A stretch of 64,000 bases of DNA from Litoreibacter arenae DSM 19593 (GCF_000442275.2 NZ_KE557314.1:1043501-1107500), one strand, 5' to 3'. Counted from the stretch's first letter, positions 26,140-35,145 are shown. Notes: generated by a model not told the origin, from the sequence alone. Translations and numbers: made by a program.

Positions 26140-27216
26140 ATGTTTTACCGCGAAGCCGGCGATTTCAAGACAAGCTATCCCGAGGATAGCCAGACTTTCC
26201 CCATCAAGTTCGACCGCTACCGCTATTACGTGGTGCTGGCGGTCGCTTTCCTGATCATCCCGTTCATCATTAACGACTACTGGGCGAACGCCGTGTTCGT
26301 GCCGTTCCTGATCTACGCGATTGCGGCGATCGGGCTGAACATTTTGACGGGTTATTGCGGGCAGGTCAGCCTCGGCACCGGGGGCTTCATGGCCGTGGGG
26401 GCCTATTCCGTCTACAAGCTGATGACCGCGTTTCCAGAAGTGTCGATGCTGATCCACGTGCCATTGGCGGGGTTGATCACTGCGGGGGTCGTGACCCTAT
26501 TCGGGCTGCCCTCCCTGCGCATTAAGGGGTTCTATCTGGCCGTGGCGACGCTGGCCGCGCAGTTCTTTCTGGTGTGGCTGTTCAACAAGGTACCGTGGTT
26601 TTACAACTACTCGGCCTCGGGGCAGATCTCGTCGCCGGAGCGGGACGTGTTCGGCATCATCGTAACCGGGCCCAATACCGAGGCGTGGGCGAAATACATG
26701 ATCTGCCTTGTCTTTGTGACACTGGCGGCGCTGATCGCGCGCAACCTGACGCGCGGCTCGATCGGGCGGAAATGGATGGCGATCCGCGACATGGACATCG
26801 CCGCCGAGATCATCGGGGTGAACCCGATGATGGCCAAGCTGTCGGCCTTTGCGGTGTCGGGCTTCTTCGTGGGCATCGCGGGGGCGCTGTTCTTCAGCGT
26901 CTATCTGGGGGCCGCGGAAGTGGGCGAGAGCTTCGGGATCGACAAGTCGTTTCTGGTTCTGTTCATGGTGATTATCGGCGGGCTGGGCTCGATCTTCGGC
27001 TCGTTTGCAGGCGCGGCATTCATGGTGCTGCTGCCGGTGTTCCTGAAGAACGTGTTCGTGGGTATGCTGGGCTGGCCCACCGATCTGGCGGCGCATTTGC
27101 AATTTATCGTCGCAGGTGGCCTGATCATCGTGTTCCTGATTCTGGAGCCGCACGGGCTGGCGCAGCTTTGGCGGCTGGCGAAAGAGAAACTGCGGCTTTG
27201 GCCGTTTCCGCATTAG
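26140..27216 (+). CDS. livM: ABC importer permease, LivM type
   Basis: A 358-residue inner-membrane permease, the second pore subunit of the Liv-type importer. The conserved ILTGYCGQVSLGTGGFMAVGAY stretch (residues about 67-88), GLPSLRIKGFYLAVATLAA and the coupling loop RKWMAIRDMDIAAEIIGVN mark it as LivM/BraE. ATG 26140 has AGGAGGG 12 bases upstream, within a hairpin. A short GC-rich hairpin follows at 27223. Confidence 0.92.
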   Translation: MFYREAGDFKTSYPEDSQTFPIKFDRYRYYVVLAVAFLIIPFIINDYWANAVFVPFLIYAIAAIGLNILTGYCGQVSLGTGGFMAVGAYSVYKLMTAFPEVSMLIHVPLAGLITAGVVTLFGLPSLRIKGFYLAVATLAAQFFLVWLFNKVPWFYNYSASGQISSPERDVFGIIVTGPNTEAWAKYMICLVFVTLAALIARNLTRGSIGRKWMAIRDMDIAAEIIGVNPMMAKLSAFAVSGFFVGIAGALFFSVYLGAAEVGESFGIDKSFLVLFMVIIGGLGSIFGSFAGAAFMVLLPVFLKNVFVGMLGWPTDLAAHLQFIVAGGLIIVFLILEPHGLAQLWRLAKEKLRLWPFPH

Positions 27217-27222
27217 CGGTGA

Positions 27223-27240
27223 GGCGGGGTGAACCCCGCC
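27223..27240. repeat. GC-rich hairpin GGCGGGG-TGAA-CCCCGCC
   Basis: A 7-bp perfect stem with a TGAA loop between livM and the binding-protein gene, followed by CTAC. It resembles a short intergenic repeat I have seen often in Rhodobacteraceae. No T-run follows, so it is more likely an mRNA-stability or processing hairpin than a terminator. Confidence 0.5.
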
Positions 27241-27271
27241 CTACAATGAGATCCAAGGGAGGATATAGAAG

Positions 27272-28543
27272 ATGAAACTAACAGCAATTGCAGCGGCAGC
27301 CGTTATGGCCGCAAGCCCGGTGATGGCGGACCTCGTGTTCCCCGACCTGAGCTACCGGACAGGCCCCTATGCGGCGAACGGAATTCCGTTCTCGGACGGG
27401 TATCAGGACTACTTCACCCTGCTCAACGAGCGTGATGGCGGCATCGGGGGCGTGCCAGCCAAAGTGATCGAATGCGAAACCGGCTACAACACCGAGAAGG
27501 GTGTGGAATGCTACGAGGCCACCAAGGGCGAAGGCGCGCTGGTGTATCAGCCGCTGTCGACCGGCATCACCTACCAGCTGATCCCCAAAGTGACCGCGGA
27601 TGGCATCCCGATGCACACGATGGGCTATGGCCGGACGTCGGCGAAGAACGGCAAAGTGTTCTCCAACGTGTTCAACTACCCGGCCAACTACTGGGACGGG
27701 GCATCGCACGCGATCAACCACATCATGAGCCAAGGCGACATCGCCGGGAAGAAAATCGCGCTGGTGTATCACAACTCCGCCTATGGCAAGGAGCCGATCC
27801 GCACGCTGGAGGAGCTGTCCAAGAAGCATGGCTTCGAGCTGATGCTGGTGCCGGTGGATCACCCCGGTCAGGAGCAGAAGTCTCAATGGCTGCAAATCCG
27901 CCAGCAGCGCCCCGACAACGTCATCATGTATGGCTGGGGCGTGATGAATCAGGTCGCCATTCAGGAAGCCGCGAACATCCGCTTCCCGATGGAGAATTTC
28001 ATCGGCATCTGGTGGTCCGGCTCGGAGAATGACGTGCTGCCAGCGGGTGACCGCGCCGACGGCTACAAGGCGCTGACCTTCCACAACCTTGGCGACGACT
28101 ACCCGCTCTATGACGACCTGCGCAAATACGTGGTCGACGCGGGCAAGGCTGCGGGTGCGGGCGACCAGTTGGGCTCGGCCCTGTATAACCGCGGCATGTA
28201 CGCGGCGATGCTGGCCGCCGAGGCTGCCAAGACCGCGCAGGAAATCCACGGCACCGGCGACATCACCCCAGCGATGATGCGTGACGGCATGGAGGCTTTG
28301 GAGATGACCGAGGCCAAGATGGAGGAGATCGGTCTTCCCGGCTTCGGCCCCGAATTCAAGGTGTCGTGCGAGAACCATGGCGGCAACGGCCTTGGCGCGG
28401 TGGCGCAGTGGGATTATGCGGCGAAAGAATGGAAGCTGATTACGGGCTATGAAGGCTCGGATCAGGACGTCATCCAGCCGTTGGTTGACGAGGATAGTGC
28501 GGCATTCGCCGCCGAATCCGGCATCGAGCCTGGCTGCAAGTAA
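27272..28543 (+). CDS. ABC importer substrate-binding protein, LivK-like
   Basis: A 423-residue periplasmic binding protein of the Leu/Ile/Val-binding family. The signal peptide is MKLTAIAAAAVMAASPVMA. The mature protein contains YRTGPYAANGIPFSDGYQDY and FTLLNERDGGIGG, which line the first ligand-binding lobe in this family, then KKIALVYHNSAYGKEPIRTL in the second lobe. The ligand cannot be deduced; association with two acyl-CoA-ligase-like genes suggests a carboxylic acid rather than an amino acid. It ends in front of a strong terminator-like hairpin, so it may be present in excess over the membrane parts. Confidence 0.88.
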   Translation: MKLTAIAAAAVMAASPVMADLVFPDLSYRTGPYAANGIPFSDGYQDYFTLLNERDGGIGGVPAKVIECETGYNTEKGVECYEATKGEGALVYQPLSTGITYQLIPKVTADGIPMHTMGYGRTSAKNGKVFSNVFNYPANYWDGASHAINHIMSQGDIAGKKIALVYHNSAYGKEPIRTLEELSKKHGFELMLVPVDHPGQEQKSQWLQIRQQRPDNVIMYGWGVMNQVAIQEAANIRFPMENFIGIWWSGSENDVLPAGDRADGYKALTFHNLGDDYPLYDDLRKYVVDAGKAAGAGDQLGSALYNRGMYAAMLAAEAAKTAQEIHGTGDITPAMMRDGMEALEMTEAKMEEIGLPGFGPEFKVSCENHGGNGLGAVAQWDYAAKEWKLITGYEGSDQDVIQPLVDEDSAAFAAESGIEPGCK

Positions 28544-28552
28544 GAGCTATTT

Positions 28553-28594
28553 CCCCGGCCCGCTGATGTGGCGGGCCGGGGATTGAATATTTTT
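28553..28594 (+). terminator. Terminator after the binding-protein gene
   Basis: An 11-bp perfect GC stem, CCCCGGCCCGC (28553-28563) with GCGGGCCGGGG (28571-28581), followed by ATTGAATATTTTT. It is placed 10 bases after the binding-protein stop. The T-rich tail begins copy B of the intergenic element. Confidence 0.8.
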
Positions 28595-28607
28595 GCCAAG
28601 ATGAAAC
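28585..28607 (+). repeat. Intergenic element copy B (GAATATTTTTGCCAAGATGAAAC)
   Basis: The second copy of the element, here directly after the GC hairpin at 28553 so that its T-run completes a terminator. The distal part GCCAAGATGAA matches copy E at 48605. Confidence 0.6.
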
Positions 28608-28662
28608 CATAGGGTTGCGCCTGTTAGGGGCGGGCCCGTGTTAACCTTAACGGGATGTTGAA

Positions 28663-29484
28663 ATGCTGGATGGTTCCAAAACCGAGACCCTCTTGGAGGT
28701 CAACAACATCGAGGTGATTTACAATCACGTCATTCTGGTGCTGAAGGGCGTGTCCCTGAAAGTGGCTCAGCGCGGGATTACCGCGCTTTTGGGCGGCAAT
28801 GGCGCGGGCAAGACGACGACGCTGAAGGCGGTGTCGAACCTGCTGCATTCGGAGCGGGGGGAGGTCACCAAGGGCTCGATCATCTATCGCGGCGACCGTG
28901 TGGCGGGGCTGGACCCCGCCGACATGGTGAAGCGCGGTGTGATTCAGGTGATGGAGGGGCGCCATTGCTTCGAGCACCTGACGGTTGAAGAGAACCTGAT
29001 GACGGGAGCCTATACGCGATCTGACGGGCGTGGCGCGATCGCGGAGGATCTGGAGAAGGTCTATGCATATTTCCCGCGCCTGCGGGAGCGGCGGACGTCG
29101 CAAGCGGGCTATACCTCGGGCGGGGAACAGCAGATGGTGGCAATTGGCCGTGCGATGATGGCCAAGCCGGAAACGATCCTGCTGGACGAGCCGTCGATGG
29201 GCTTGGCCCCGCAACTGGTCGAAGAGATTTTCGGTATCGTGAAGTCTTTGAACGAACAGGAAGGTGTATCTTTCCTGCTGGCCGAGCAGAACACCAACGT
29301 GGCGCTGCGCTTTGCACATTACGGGTATATTCTTGAGAGCGGCCGCGTGGTGATGGACGGGCCAGCGGCGGAGTTGCGGGAGAACCCGGACGTGAAGGAG
29401 TTCTACCTTGGCATGTCGGATGAGGGGCGCAAGTCGTTCCGCGATGTGCGCAGCTACCGGCGTCGCAAGCGGTGGCTGTCGTAG
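28663..29484 (+). CDS. livF: ABC importer ATP-binding protein, LivF type
   Basis: A 273-residue ATPase, the second nucleotide-binding subunit of the importer. It has Walker A GGNGAGKTT near residue 45, the signature TSGGEQQMVAIGRAM, Walker B ILLDEPSMGLAP and the LLAEQNTNVALRFA H-loop region typical of LivF. The C-terminus is longer than that of classical LivF (about 235 residues) and ends in a basic tail RSYRRRKRWLS. It is separated from the binding protein by a terminator and may have its own promoter. Confidence 0.9.
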   Translation: MLDGSKTETLLEVNNIEVIYNHVILVLKGVSLKVAQRGITALLGGNGAGKTTTLKAVSNLLHSERGEVTKGSIIYRGDRVAGLDPADMVKRGVIQVMEGRHCFEHLTVEENLMTGAYTRSDGRGAIAEDLEKVYAYFPRLRERRTSQAGYTSGGEQQMVAIGRAMMAKPETILLDEPSMGLAPQLVEEIFGIVKSLNEQEGVSFLLAEQNTNVALRFAHYGYILESGRVVMDGPAAELRENPDVKEFYLGMSDEGRKSFRDVRSYRRRKRWLS

Positions 29485-29491
29485 CTTTTTC

Positions 29492-29516
29492 GAGTATTTT
29501 TAACCAAATGGAGACG
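29492..29516 (+). repeat. Intergenic element copy C (GAGTATTTTTAACCAAATGG)
   Basis: The third copy of the element. As in copy A, the end of the element provides GGAG (29510-29513), seven bases before the GTG start at 29521. Confidence 0.6.
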
Positions 29517-29520
29517 TGAC

Positions 29521-30675
29521 GTGGGATTCTATGACGATCTGGAGACCCGCAGCGCGGATGCGCGCGAAGCGACTCATGTGGCGGCTTTGCAGGCGCTTGG
29601 GGTGAAACTGGGCAGCTTGGCGGAGTTGGCGGGTTTGCCGGTTTTGCGCAAATCGGAGTTGTCGGCGAAGCAGAAGGCTGAGCCGCCTTTCGGGGGGATG
29701 CATGTGGGCGATGTGGCGCATGTGTTTCAATCGCCGGGGCCGATTTACGAGCCGGGCGGGGTTTCCCATGACTGGTGGCGCTTCGGGCGGTTTTTGCATG
29801 CCTGCGGGATTGGGTCTGCGGACGTGGTGCAGAACTGTTTTGGCTACCACCTGACACCTGCGGGGATGATGTTCGAGAATGGCGCGCGGGCCGTGGGCGC
29901 GCGGGTTTTACCGGCTGGCACCGGACAGACGGAGTTGCAGGTGCGGGCGGCCAAGGACGTGGGCGCGACCACCTATGCCGGGACGCCGGACTATCTGAAC
30001 GTAATCTTGGAGAAGGCCGACGAGATTGGCGAAGTCTTGGGCTTCACCAAGGCGGCGGTGTCGGCGGGAGCGTTGTTCCCGTCCCTGCGGCAGGCCTATG
30101 CGGATCGCGGGATTTCCTGCCTGCAATGCTATGCCACCGCCGATCTGGGGCATGTCGCCTACGAGTCGGAAGCCATGGAAGGCATGATTGTCGATGAGGG
30201 CGTCATCGTGGAGATCGTGACGCCCGGCACGGGCGACCCTGTGGCCGAGGGCCAAGTGGGGGAGATCGTTGTGACCTCGCTCAACCCTGATTATCCGCTG
30301 ATCCGGTTTGGCACGGGCGATATGAGCGCGGTGATGTCGGGTGTGTCGCCCTGTGGGCGGACGAATATGCGCATCAAGGGCTGGATGGGCCGCGCGGATC
30401 AGACGACCAAGATCAAGGGGATGTTCGTGCGGCCTGAACAGGTGGCTGACCTCGTGGCCAAGCATCCGGAGATTGCGCGGGCGCGGGTTGTTGCGTCCCG
30501 CGACGGCGAGATGGACGTGATGCGGGTTCTGATCGAGGCCGATGGTGGCGATGCGGAGACCTATGCGGCATCGGTCGTGGATGTGTTGAAACTAAAAGGC
30601 ACGGTGGAGGTTGTTCCTGTGGGCAGCCTGCCCAACGATGGGCTCGTGATCGAGGACCAGCGCAGCTACGACTAG
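29521..30675 (+). CDS. Phenylacetate-CoA ligase (PaaK)-like protein with altered P-loop
   Basis: A 384-residue member of the PaaK branch of AMP-forming ligases, somewhat shorter than PaaK (about 430). Conserved parts are FGYHLTPAGMMFENGA, the TGQTELQ segment, RFGTGDMSAV and the C-terminal hinge KGWMGRADQTTKIKGMFVRP. The phosphate-binding loop, normally SSGTTGKPT, reads QSPGPIYEP at residues 70-78, so nucleotide handling must differ or be lost. GTG 29521 is supported by GGAG seven bases upstream. It closes the Liv-type cluster. It might bind or modify an aryl/acyl-CoA without classical ligase activity. Confidence 0.78.
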   Translation: MGFYDDLETRSADAREATHVAALQALGVKLGSLAELAGLPVLRKSELSAKQKAEPPFGGMHVGDVAHVFQSPGPIYEPGGVSHDWWRFGRFLHACGIGSADVVQNCFGYHLTPAGMMFENGARAVGARVLPAGTGQTELQVRAAKDVGATTYAGTPDYLNVILEKADEIGEVLGFTKAAVSAGALFPSLRQAYADRGISCLQCYATADLGHVAYESEAMEGMIVDEGVIVEIVTPGTGDPVAEGQVGEIVVTSLNPDYPLIRFGTGDMSAVMSGVSPCGRTNMRIKGWMGRADQTTKIKGMFVRPEQVADLVAKHPEIARARVVASRDGEMDVMRVLIEADGGDAETYAASVVDVLKLKGTVEVVPVGSLPNDGLVIEDQRSYD

Positions 30676-30689
30676 ATAAGGAATTCGCC

Positions 30690-32336
30690 ATGAGATTTCG
30701 TGCCAGCATAGCCGCTTTGTTGATGATGTCGGTGCCAGTCTGGGCAGCGGATGTGGCGCTTGTCGTGGGCAACGCGGACTATGCCAACGGCAGTGACCTG
30801 AGCGACGCAGGCCGGATGCTGGACGCGGTGGCTCCGCTGGAAGAAGCGGGGTTCGAGGTGTTGAGCGGCGCGGATCTGAGCGCCGAGGCGCTGGCGAGTC
30901 TGGTGTCGGAACTGAACGCAAAAGTGGACGGGACGGGGCGGGTCGTGATCGCCTTGGCGGGGCATTTCGGGAAAAGTTTGAGCGGGAACTGGTTTTTGGG
31001 CGCGGATGCGGATGAGCCGGATTTGGTGGCCATGGGTACTCAGGCGGTGCCGTTGGATGTGCTGATGGAGATAGCGGCGCGCGCGCCCGGTGGGGCGGTT
31101 GTGACGCTAGGGACCGAGGACGCTGAATTTGAGTATGGCGCGGGTGTGAGCGCGGGTTTGGATGAGGTGGACGTGTCGCAGGGGGTGGCCCTGGTGACTG
31201 GTCCTGCGGGCGACGTGGTGGATTTTGCGACCGATGCGTTGACCGTGAAGGGGCAGTCGATTGCCAACGCTTTGAATGCTTGGCCGTCGTTGCAAGGTTC
31301 CGGATTTATGGCGCCTTTGGTGGCGTTTCTGCCCGGAGATGGCGCGGCGCCGCCGGAGGTGCCGAAAGCGGACCCGGATGCGGAGCAGAAAGCGTTTTGG
31401 CAGGTGACGCAGGATATTGGCACGCTGGATGCTTATGAGGCGTATCTGAAGCGGCATCCGGATGGGCTGTTCGTTGGTGACGCGCGGGGCGCGATTGACC
31501 GCATCAAGGCGCAGCCTCTGGTGCTGGCGGAGCAGAACGAAGAGGCGTTGCGCCTGAGCCGCGACCGGCGACGGGAAATCCAGCGGGCGCTGTCTTTGCT
31601 GGATTACGACCCCAAGGGCATCGACGGGATTTTCGGACCGGGATCACGGGGGGCGATCAGGGCCTGGCAGAACGTCAATGGCGAGGACGCCACAGGTTTC
31701 CTGACGCAGGCGCAGATCGAGCGGCTGGGGGCACAGGCCGACCGCCGCGCGCTGGAGTTGGAAGCCGAAGCGGAGAAGCGCAAGATCGAGATCGAGCGCA
31801 AGGACCGCGCCTATTGGCGCGCGACCGGGCAAGGCGGCGACGAGACGGGGTTGCGGGCTTATCTGGAACGCTACCCTGACGGCGTGTTCGCGGAGATTGC
31901 GACGCAGCGGCTGGAGCCGTTCGAGGAAGCCCGTCGTGCGGATGCTGCGGAGCAGGATCGTGCGGATTGGGATGCGGCGGAGTCCGTGGGCTCGCTTGCC
32001 GCCTATGAAGGCTATGTGCAGGCGAACTCTGAGGGGGCGTTTGTCGAGCAGGCCCGCGCAAAGATTGCGGAGCTGAAGTTTGAGGCGGACAACGCCGAGG
32101 CTTTGGACGCGGCGCAGCGCAATGAGGAGCGGCTGGGGCTGAACGACACCACGCGGAAGCTGGTTGAAGGGCGGCTGGAAGCGCTGGGGCTGAAACCGGG
32201 TGCAGTGGACGGGGTGTTCGACGACGACACCCGCCGTGCAATCCGGCGCTATCAGGAGGCGCGCAACCTGACGCGCACGGGGTTTTTGAACCAGCAGACG
32301 GTGGTGCGGCTATTGGCAGATTCGGTGCTGCGCTAA
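30690..32336 (+). CDS. Caspase-like fold protein without catalytic cysteine, with peptidoglycan-binding domains
   Basis: A 548-residue exported protein. After a signal peptide (residues 1-20) comes a caspase/C14-like domain with ALVVGNADY and the histidine-bearing LAGHFG (His92). Where caspase-like proteins carry the nucleophile (DACR), this one reads [12 protein letters not shown], and the whole protein has no cysteine. Three related stretches of about 40 residues follow (from about 236, 373 and 425: W, then AYxxYL and PDGxF), interleaved with two PG_binding_1 domains (about 295-345 and 490-545). It probably binds cell wall as a pseudoenzyme scaffold. Its stop overlaps that of recR by four bases. 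Confidence 0.75.
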   Translation: MRFRASIAALLMMSVPVWAADVALVVGNADYANGSDLSDAGRMLDAVAPLEEAGFEVLSGADLSAEALASLVSELNAKVDGTGRVVIALAGHFGKSLSGNWFLGADADEPDLVAMGTQAVPLDVLMEIAARAPGGAVVTLGTEDAEFEYGAGVSAGLDEVDVSQGVALVTGPAGDVVDFATDALTVKGQSIANALNAWPSLQGSGFMAPLVAFLPGDGAAPPEVPKADPDAEQKAFWQVTQDIGTLDAYEAYLKRHPDGLFVGDARGAIDRIKAQPLVLAEQNEEALRLSRDRRREIQRALSLLDYDPKGIDGIFGPGSRGAIRAWQNVNGEDATGFLTQAQIERLGAQADRRALELEAEAEKRKIEIERKDRAYWRATGQGGDETGLRAYLERYPDGVFAEIATQRLEPFEEARRADAAEQDRADWDAAESVGSLAAYEGYVQANSEGAFVEQARAKIAELKFEADNAEALDAAQRNEERLGLNDTTRKLVEGRLEALGLKPGAVDGVFDDDTRRAIRRYQEARNLTRTGFLNQQTVVRLLADSVLR

Positions 32337-32929
32337 AGCGCTTTGCGGGCCTTGAGGGCGGCGGAGATGGTGCCGTCGTCGAGATAGTCCAGCTCTCCGC
32401 CGATGGGGACGCCTTGGGCAAGCGAGGTGACTTTGACGCCGCGTGTTTCAAGCTCTCCGGCGATGTAGTGCGCAGTTGTCTGGCCGTCGATTGTCGCGTT
32501 TAGCGCGAGGATCACTTCGGTGATATTCTCGTCCGCCATGCGGGCCATTAGCTTTGGAATACGCAACTCTTCCGGGCCTATGGCGTCGAGCGCGGACAAC
32601 GTGCCGCCCAGCACGTGGTAGCGGCCCTTGAAGACGCCGGAGCGTTCCATCGCCCAGAGGTCGGCCACGTCCTCGACCACGCAGATCTCGCCATTGGCGC
32701 GTTTTTCGGAGGTGCAGATGTCGCAGACCTCCGATGTGCCGATATTTCCGCAAGTGACGCATTCCCGCGCGGTGGCGGCGACTTTTTGCAAGCTGTCGGA
32801 CAGGGGCGTCATCAGCAGCGCGCGTTTCTTGATCATGTGCAGCACCGCACGACGCGCAGAGCGGGGGCCAAGCCCGGGCAGCTTGGCCATCATCGCAATC
32901 AAGGCGTCGATATCTTTTGTGCTACTCAA
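32333..32929 (-). CDS. recR: RecR, recombination mediator
   Basis: A 198-residue RecR that with RecF/RecO loads RecA at gaps. It shows the helix-hairpin-helix N-terminus ([16 protein letters not shown]), the four-cysteine zinc finger [16 protein letters not shown] and a Toprim domain ([18 protein letters not shown]), followed by the Walker B-like C-terminal [20 protein letters not shown]. It is the last gene of the classical dnaX-ybaB-recR operon on the minus strand. Confidence 0.96.
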   Translation of the reverse strand: MSSTKDIDALIAMMAKLPGLGPRSARRAVLHMIKKRALLMTPLSDSLQKVAATARECVTCGNIGTSEVCDICTSEKRANGEICVVEDVADLWAMERSGVFKGRYHVLGGTLSALDAIGPEELRIPKLMARMADENITEVILALNATIDGQTTAHYIAGELETRGVKVTSLAQGVPIGGELDYLDDGTISAALKARKAL

Positions 32930-32966
32930 ACGTTCGCGCCTTTTGCTGCGGTCGGAGCCTCCGGCG

Positions 32967-32990
32967 GAGGTATTTTTGAAGCAATGATGG
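32967..32990 (+). repeat. Intergenic element copy D
   Basis: The fourth copy, GAGGTATTTTTGAAGCAATG then ATGG, preceded by a small CCTCC-GGC-GGAGG hairpin (32958-32970). It lies between ybaB and recR and runs against their direction of transcription, so it is not acting there as an ordinary terminator for them. Confidence 0.55.
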
Positions 32991-33335
32991 TCAGAACGGC
33001 ATTTTCGTGCCGGCGGGGATGCCCATTTCTTCGGTGATTTTGCCCAGTTCGGCCTCGGCCTTTTCGGCGGCCTTGTTTTGGGCGTCCTTGATGGCGGCGA
33101 GGATCAGGTCTTCGACAACTTCCTTTTCGTCGGGGTGAAAGATCGACGGGTCGATATCAAGGCCGGTGAGGATGCCTTTGGCCGTGGCGGTGGCCTTGAC
33201 CAGACCGGCGCCGCTTTCGCCCTGCACCTCGATCTTTTGCAGGTCCTCCTGCATCTGGGTCATCTTTTCCTGCATTTCCTTGGCTTTTTTCATCATTCCG
33301 GCCATATCGCCGAGGCTGCCTAGTCCTTTGAGCAT
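32991..33335 (-). CDS. ybaB: YbaB/EbfC nucleoid-associated protein
   Basis: A 114-residue YbaB/EbfC-family DNA-binding protein. It begins [20 protein letters not shown], continues with the heptad helix [23 protein letters not shown], and has the [11 protein letters not shown] strand and a long C-terminal helix, as in the family. The open frame extends further upstream, but ATG 33335 fits the family start and avoids overlap with dnaX. It lies between dnaX and recR, as in most bacteria. Confidence 0.94.
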   Translation of the reverse strand: MLKGLGSLGDMAGMMKKAKEMQEKMTQMQEDLQKIEVQGESGAGLVKATATAKGILTGLDIDPSIFHPDEKEVVEDLILAAIKDAQNKAAEKAEAELGKITEEMGIPAGTKMPF

Positions 33336-33411
33336 CTGAGTGTCTCCAGTTGAGAAAATGTGTTTGGGGTGGTTATGACAGACCCCATATGGGGGCGACA
33401 AGCGGCTATGA

Positions 33412-35145
33412 CTAGCCGTCCTCGAACGGGTCCCATTCGTCCTCGACCTCTGGCAGTGCCTCGACGGCGGCTTCCTGCACAAGATCGGCGGCGGTGCGGA
33501 TTTCGATGATTTTGGCACCGGGGAAGGCCTGAAGCGTGGCCTGCATCAGAGGGTGCTCGGCCGCCTCGGCCTTGAGCGCGTTGGCTTCGGCATCGCGTTC
33601 GGCGGCGAGTGTCGGGGCACCGCCTTCGTTAACCAGGGTGACGGCCCAGCGTTGGCCGGTCCATTGCTGCAATCGCGCACCCAGACGGGCGGCGAGGTCG
33701 CGGGGGGCGTCGTCGGTGGGGACAAATTCGATGCGGCCGGGGGAGTAATGGGCGAGCTGCACGTAGCCTTCGACCTCCACCAGCAACTTCACGTCGCGGT
33801 TGGCGCGGATCAGGCCGACGATGTGGTTGAACGTGGGGTAGTGCGCCAGCGCGGTTTCCGCCGACAGGTCGAGCGCGGCGGAGGTGCCGCCGCCTGCGCT
33901 TACGGTTTGGGTTTGAGCGCGTGCGGTGGTCATGCCGCCTTGCGGGGCGGTGGTGCCTGCGGGTGGCGTAGGTGGCGGCGGTGTGTCTTGCAGCTTGCGC
34001 ACGAGTTCCTCGGGCGAGGGCAGGTCGGCCATGTGGGTCAGGCGGATGATTGCCATTTCGGCGGCCATCATGGCATTGGGGGCGCTGGCGACTTCCTCAA
34101 GGGATTTGAGGAGGAGTTGCCACATGCGGGACATGGCGCGCATGGGAAGCGCCTCGGCCATTTGTGCGCCGCGGGTGCGCTCGTCGGGGCCGACGGTGGG
34201 ATCGTCGGCGGCCTCTGGCGTGATCTTGATGACGGAGACCCAGTGGGTGATTTCGGCCAGATCGCGCAGCACCGCCATCGGGTCGGCACCGTCGGCATAT
34301 TGCGAGGACAACTCCTGCAACGCGCCTGCGGCGTCGCCCTTCATGATCAGGTCGAACAGGTCCAGCACGCGGCCCCGGTCGGCGAGGCCGAGCATGGCGC
34401 GGACTTGCGGCGCTGTGGTCTCGCCCGCGCCATGGGAAATGGCCTGATCCATCAGGGACATGGCGTCGCGGACGGAGCCTTCGGCGGCACGGGTGATCAG
34501 GGCCAGCGCGTCCTCGGCGATTTCGGCGTTTTCCTTGGCGGCGATGGATTGCAGGTGGGCGATCATCACCTCCGGCTCGATCCGGCGCAGATCGAAGCGC
34601 TGGCAGCGGGACAGGACGGTGACGGGCACCTTGCGGATTTCCGTCGTGGCGAAGATGAATTTGACGTGCTCGGGCGGCTCCTCCAGCGTCTTCAACAGGG
34701 CGTTGAAGGCGGAGGTGGAAAGCATGTGCACCTCGTCGATGATGTAGATTTTGTAGCGGGCGGAGGCGGCGCGGTAATGCACCGAGTCGATGATTTCGCG
34801 GATGTCGCCGACGCCGGTGCGCGAGGCGGCGTCCATTTCCATAACGTCGACATGGCGACCTTCGGCGATGGCCACGCAGTTGTCACAGGTGCCACATGGC
34901 TCCGTCGTGGGGCCGCCTTTGCCGTCGGTGCCGATGCAGTTCATGCCCTTGGCGATGATCCGCGCGGTGGTGGTTTTGCCGGTGCCGCGAATGCCCGTCA
35001 TGATGAAGGCCTGCGCGATGCGGCCCGCGTCGAAGGCGTTTTTCAGTGTGCGGACCATGGCGTCCTGACCGATCAGGTCGGCGAATGTCGCAGGGCGGTA
35101 TTTCCGCGCCAGAACCTGATAGCCGCCGCTGGTCGTTTCAGTCAT
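33412..35145 (-). CDS. dnaX: DnaX, DNA polymerase III subunit gamma/tau
   Basis: A 577-residue clamp-loader ATPase. AAA+ motifs: Walker A GIRGTGKTTTARI near residue 50, a zinc-binding CNC-like insertion (C-GTCDNC and upstream cysteine), Walker B IYIIDEVHMLS, sensor 1 KFIFATTEIRKVP and SRCQRFDLRR. The region after about 370 is the proline-rich linker (PPPPTPPAG) and the tau-specific C-terminal domain. I saw no A-rich slippery sequence that would suggest a frameshifted gamma form. It heads the dnaX-ybaB-recR operon, with the SRP RNA gene upstream on the same strand. Confidence 0.95.
   Translation of the reverse strand: MTETTSGGYQVLARKYRPATFADLIGQDAMVRTLKNAFDAGRIAQAFIMTGIRGTGKTTTARIIAKGMNCIGTDGKGGPTTEPCGTCDNCVAIAEGRHVDVMEMDAASRTGVGDIREIIDSVHYRAASARYKIYIIDEVHMLSTSAFNALLKTLEEPPEHVKFIFATTEIRKVPVTVLSRCQRFDLRRIEPEVMIAHLQSIAAKENAEIAEDALALITRAAEGSVRDAMSLMDQAISHGAGETTAPQVRAMLGLADRGRVLDLFDLIMKGDAAGALQELSSQYADGADPMAVLRDLAEITHWVSVIKITPEAADDPTVGPDERTRGAQMAEALPMRAMSRMWQLLLKSLEEVASAPNAMMAAEMAIIRLTHMADLPSPEELVRKLQDTPPPPTPPAGTTAPQGGMTTARAQTQTVSAGGGTSAALDLSAETALAHYPTFNHIVGLIRANRDVKLLVEVEGYVQLAHYSPGRIEFVPTDDAPRDLAARLGARLQQWTGQRWAVTLVNEGGAPTLAAERDAEANALKAEAAEHPLMQATLQAFPGAKIIEIRTAADLVQEAAVEALPEVEDEWDPFEDG

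Noticed and set aside
33412..35145. Programmed frameshift in dnaX making gamma
   Set aside because: No A-rich slippery heptamer with a following hairpin was seen in the sense strand; the full-length frame is intact.
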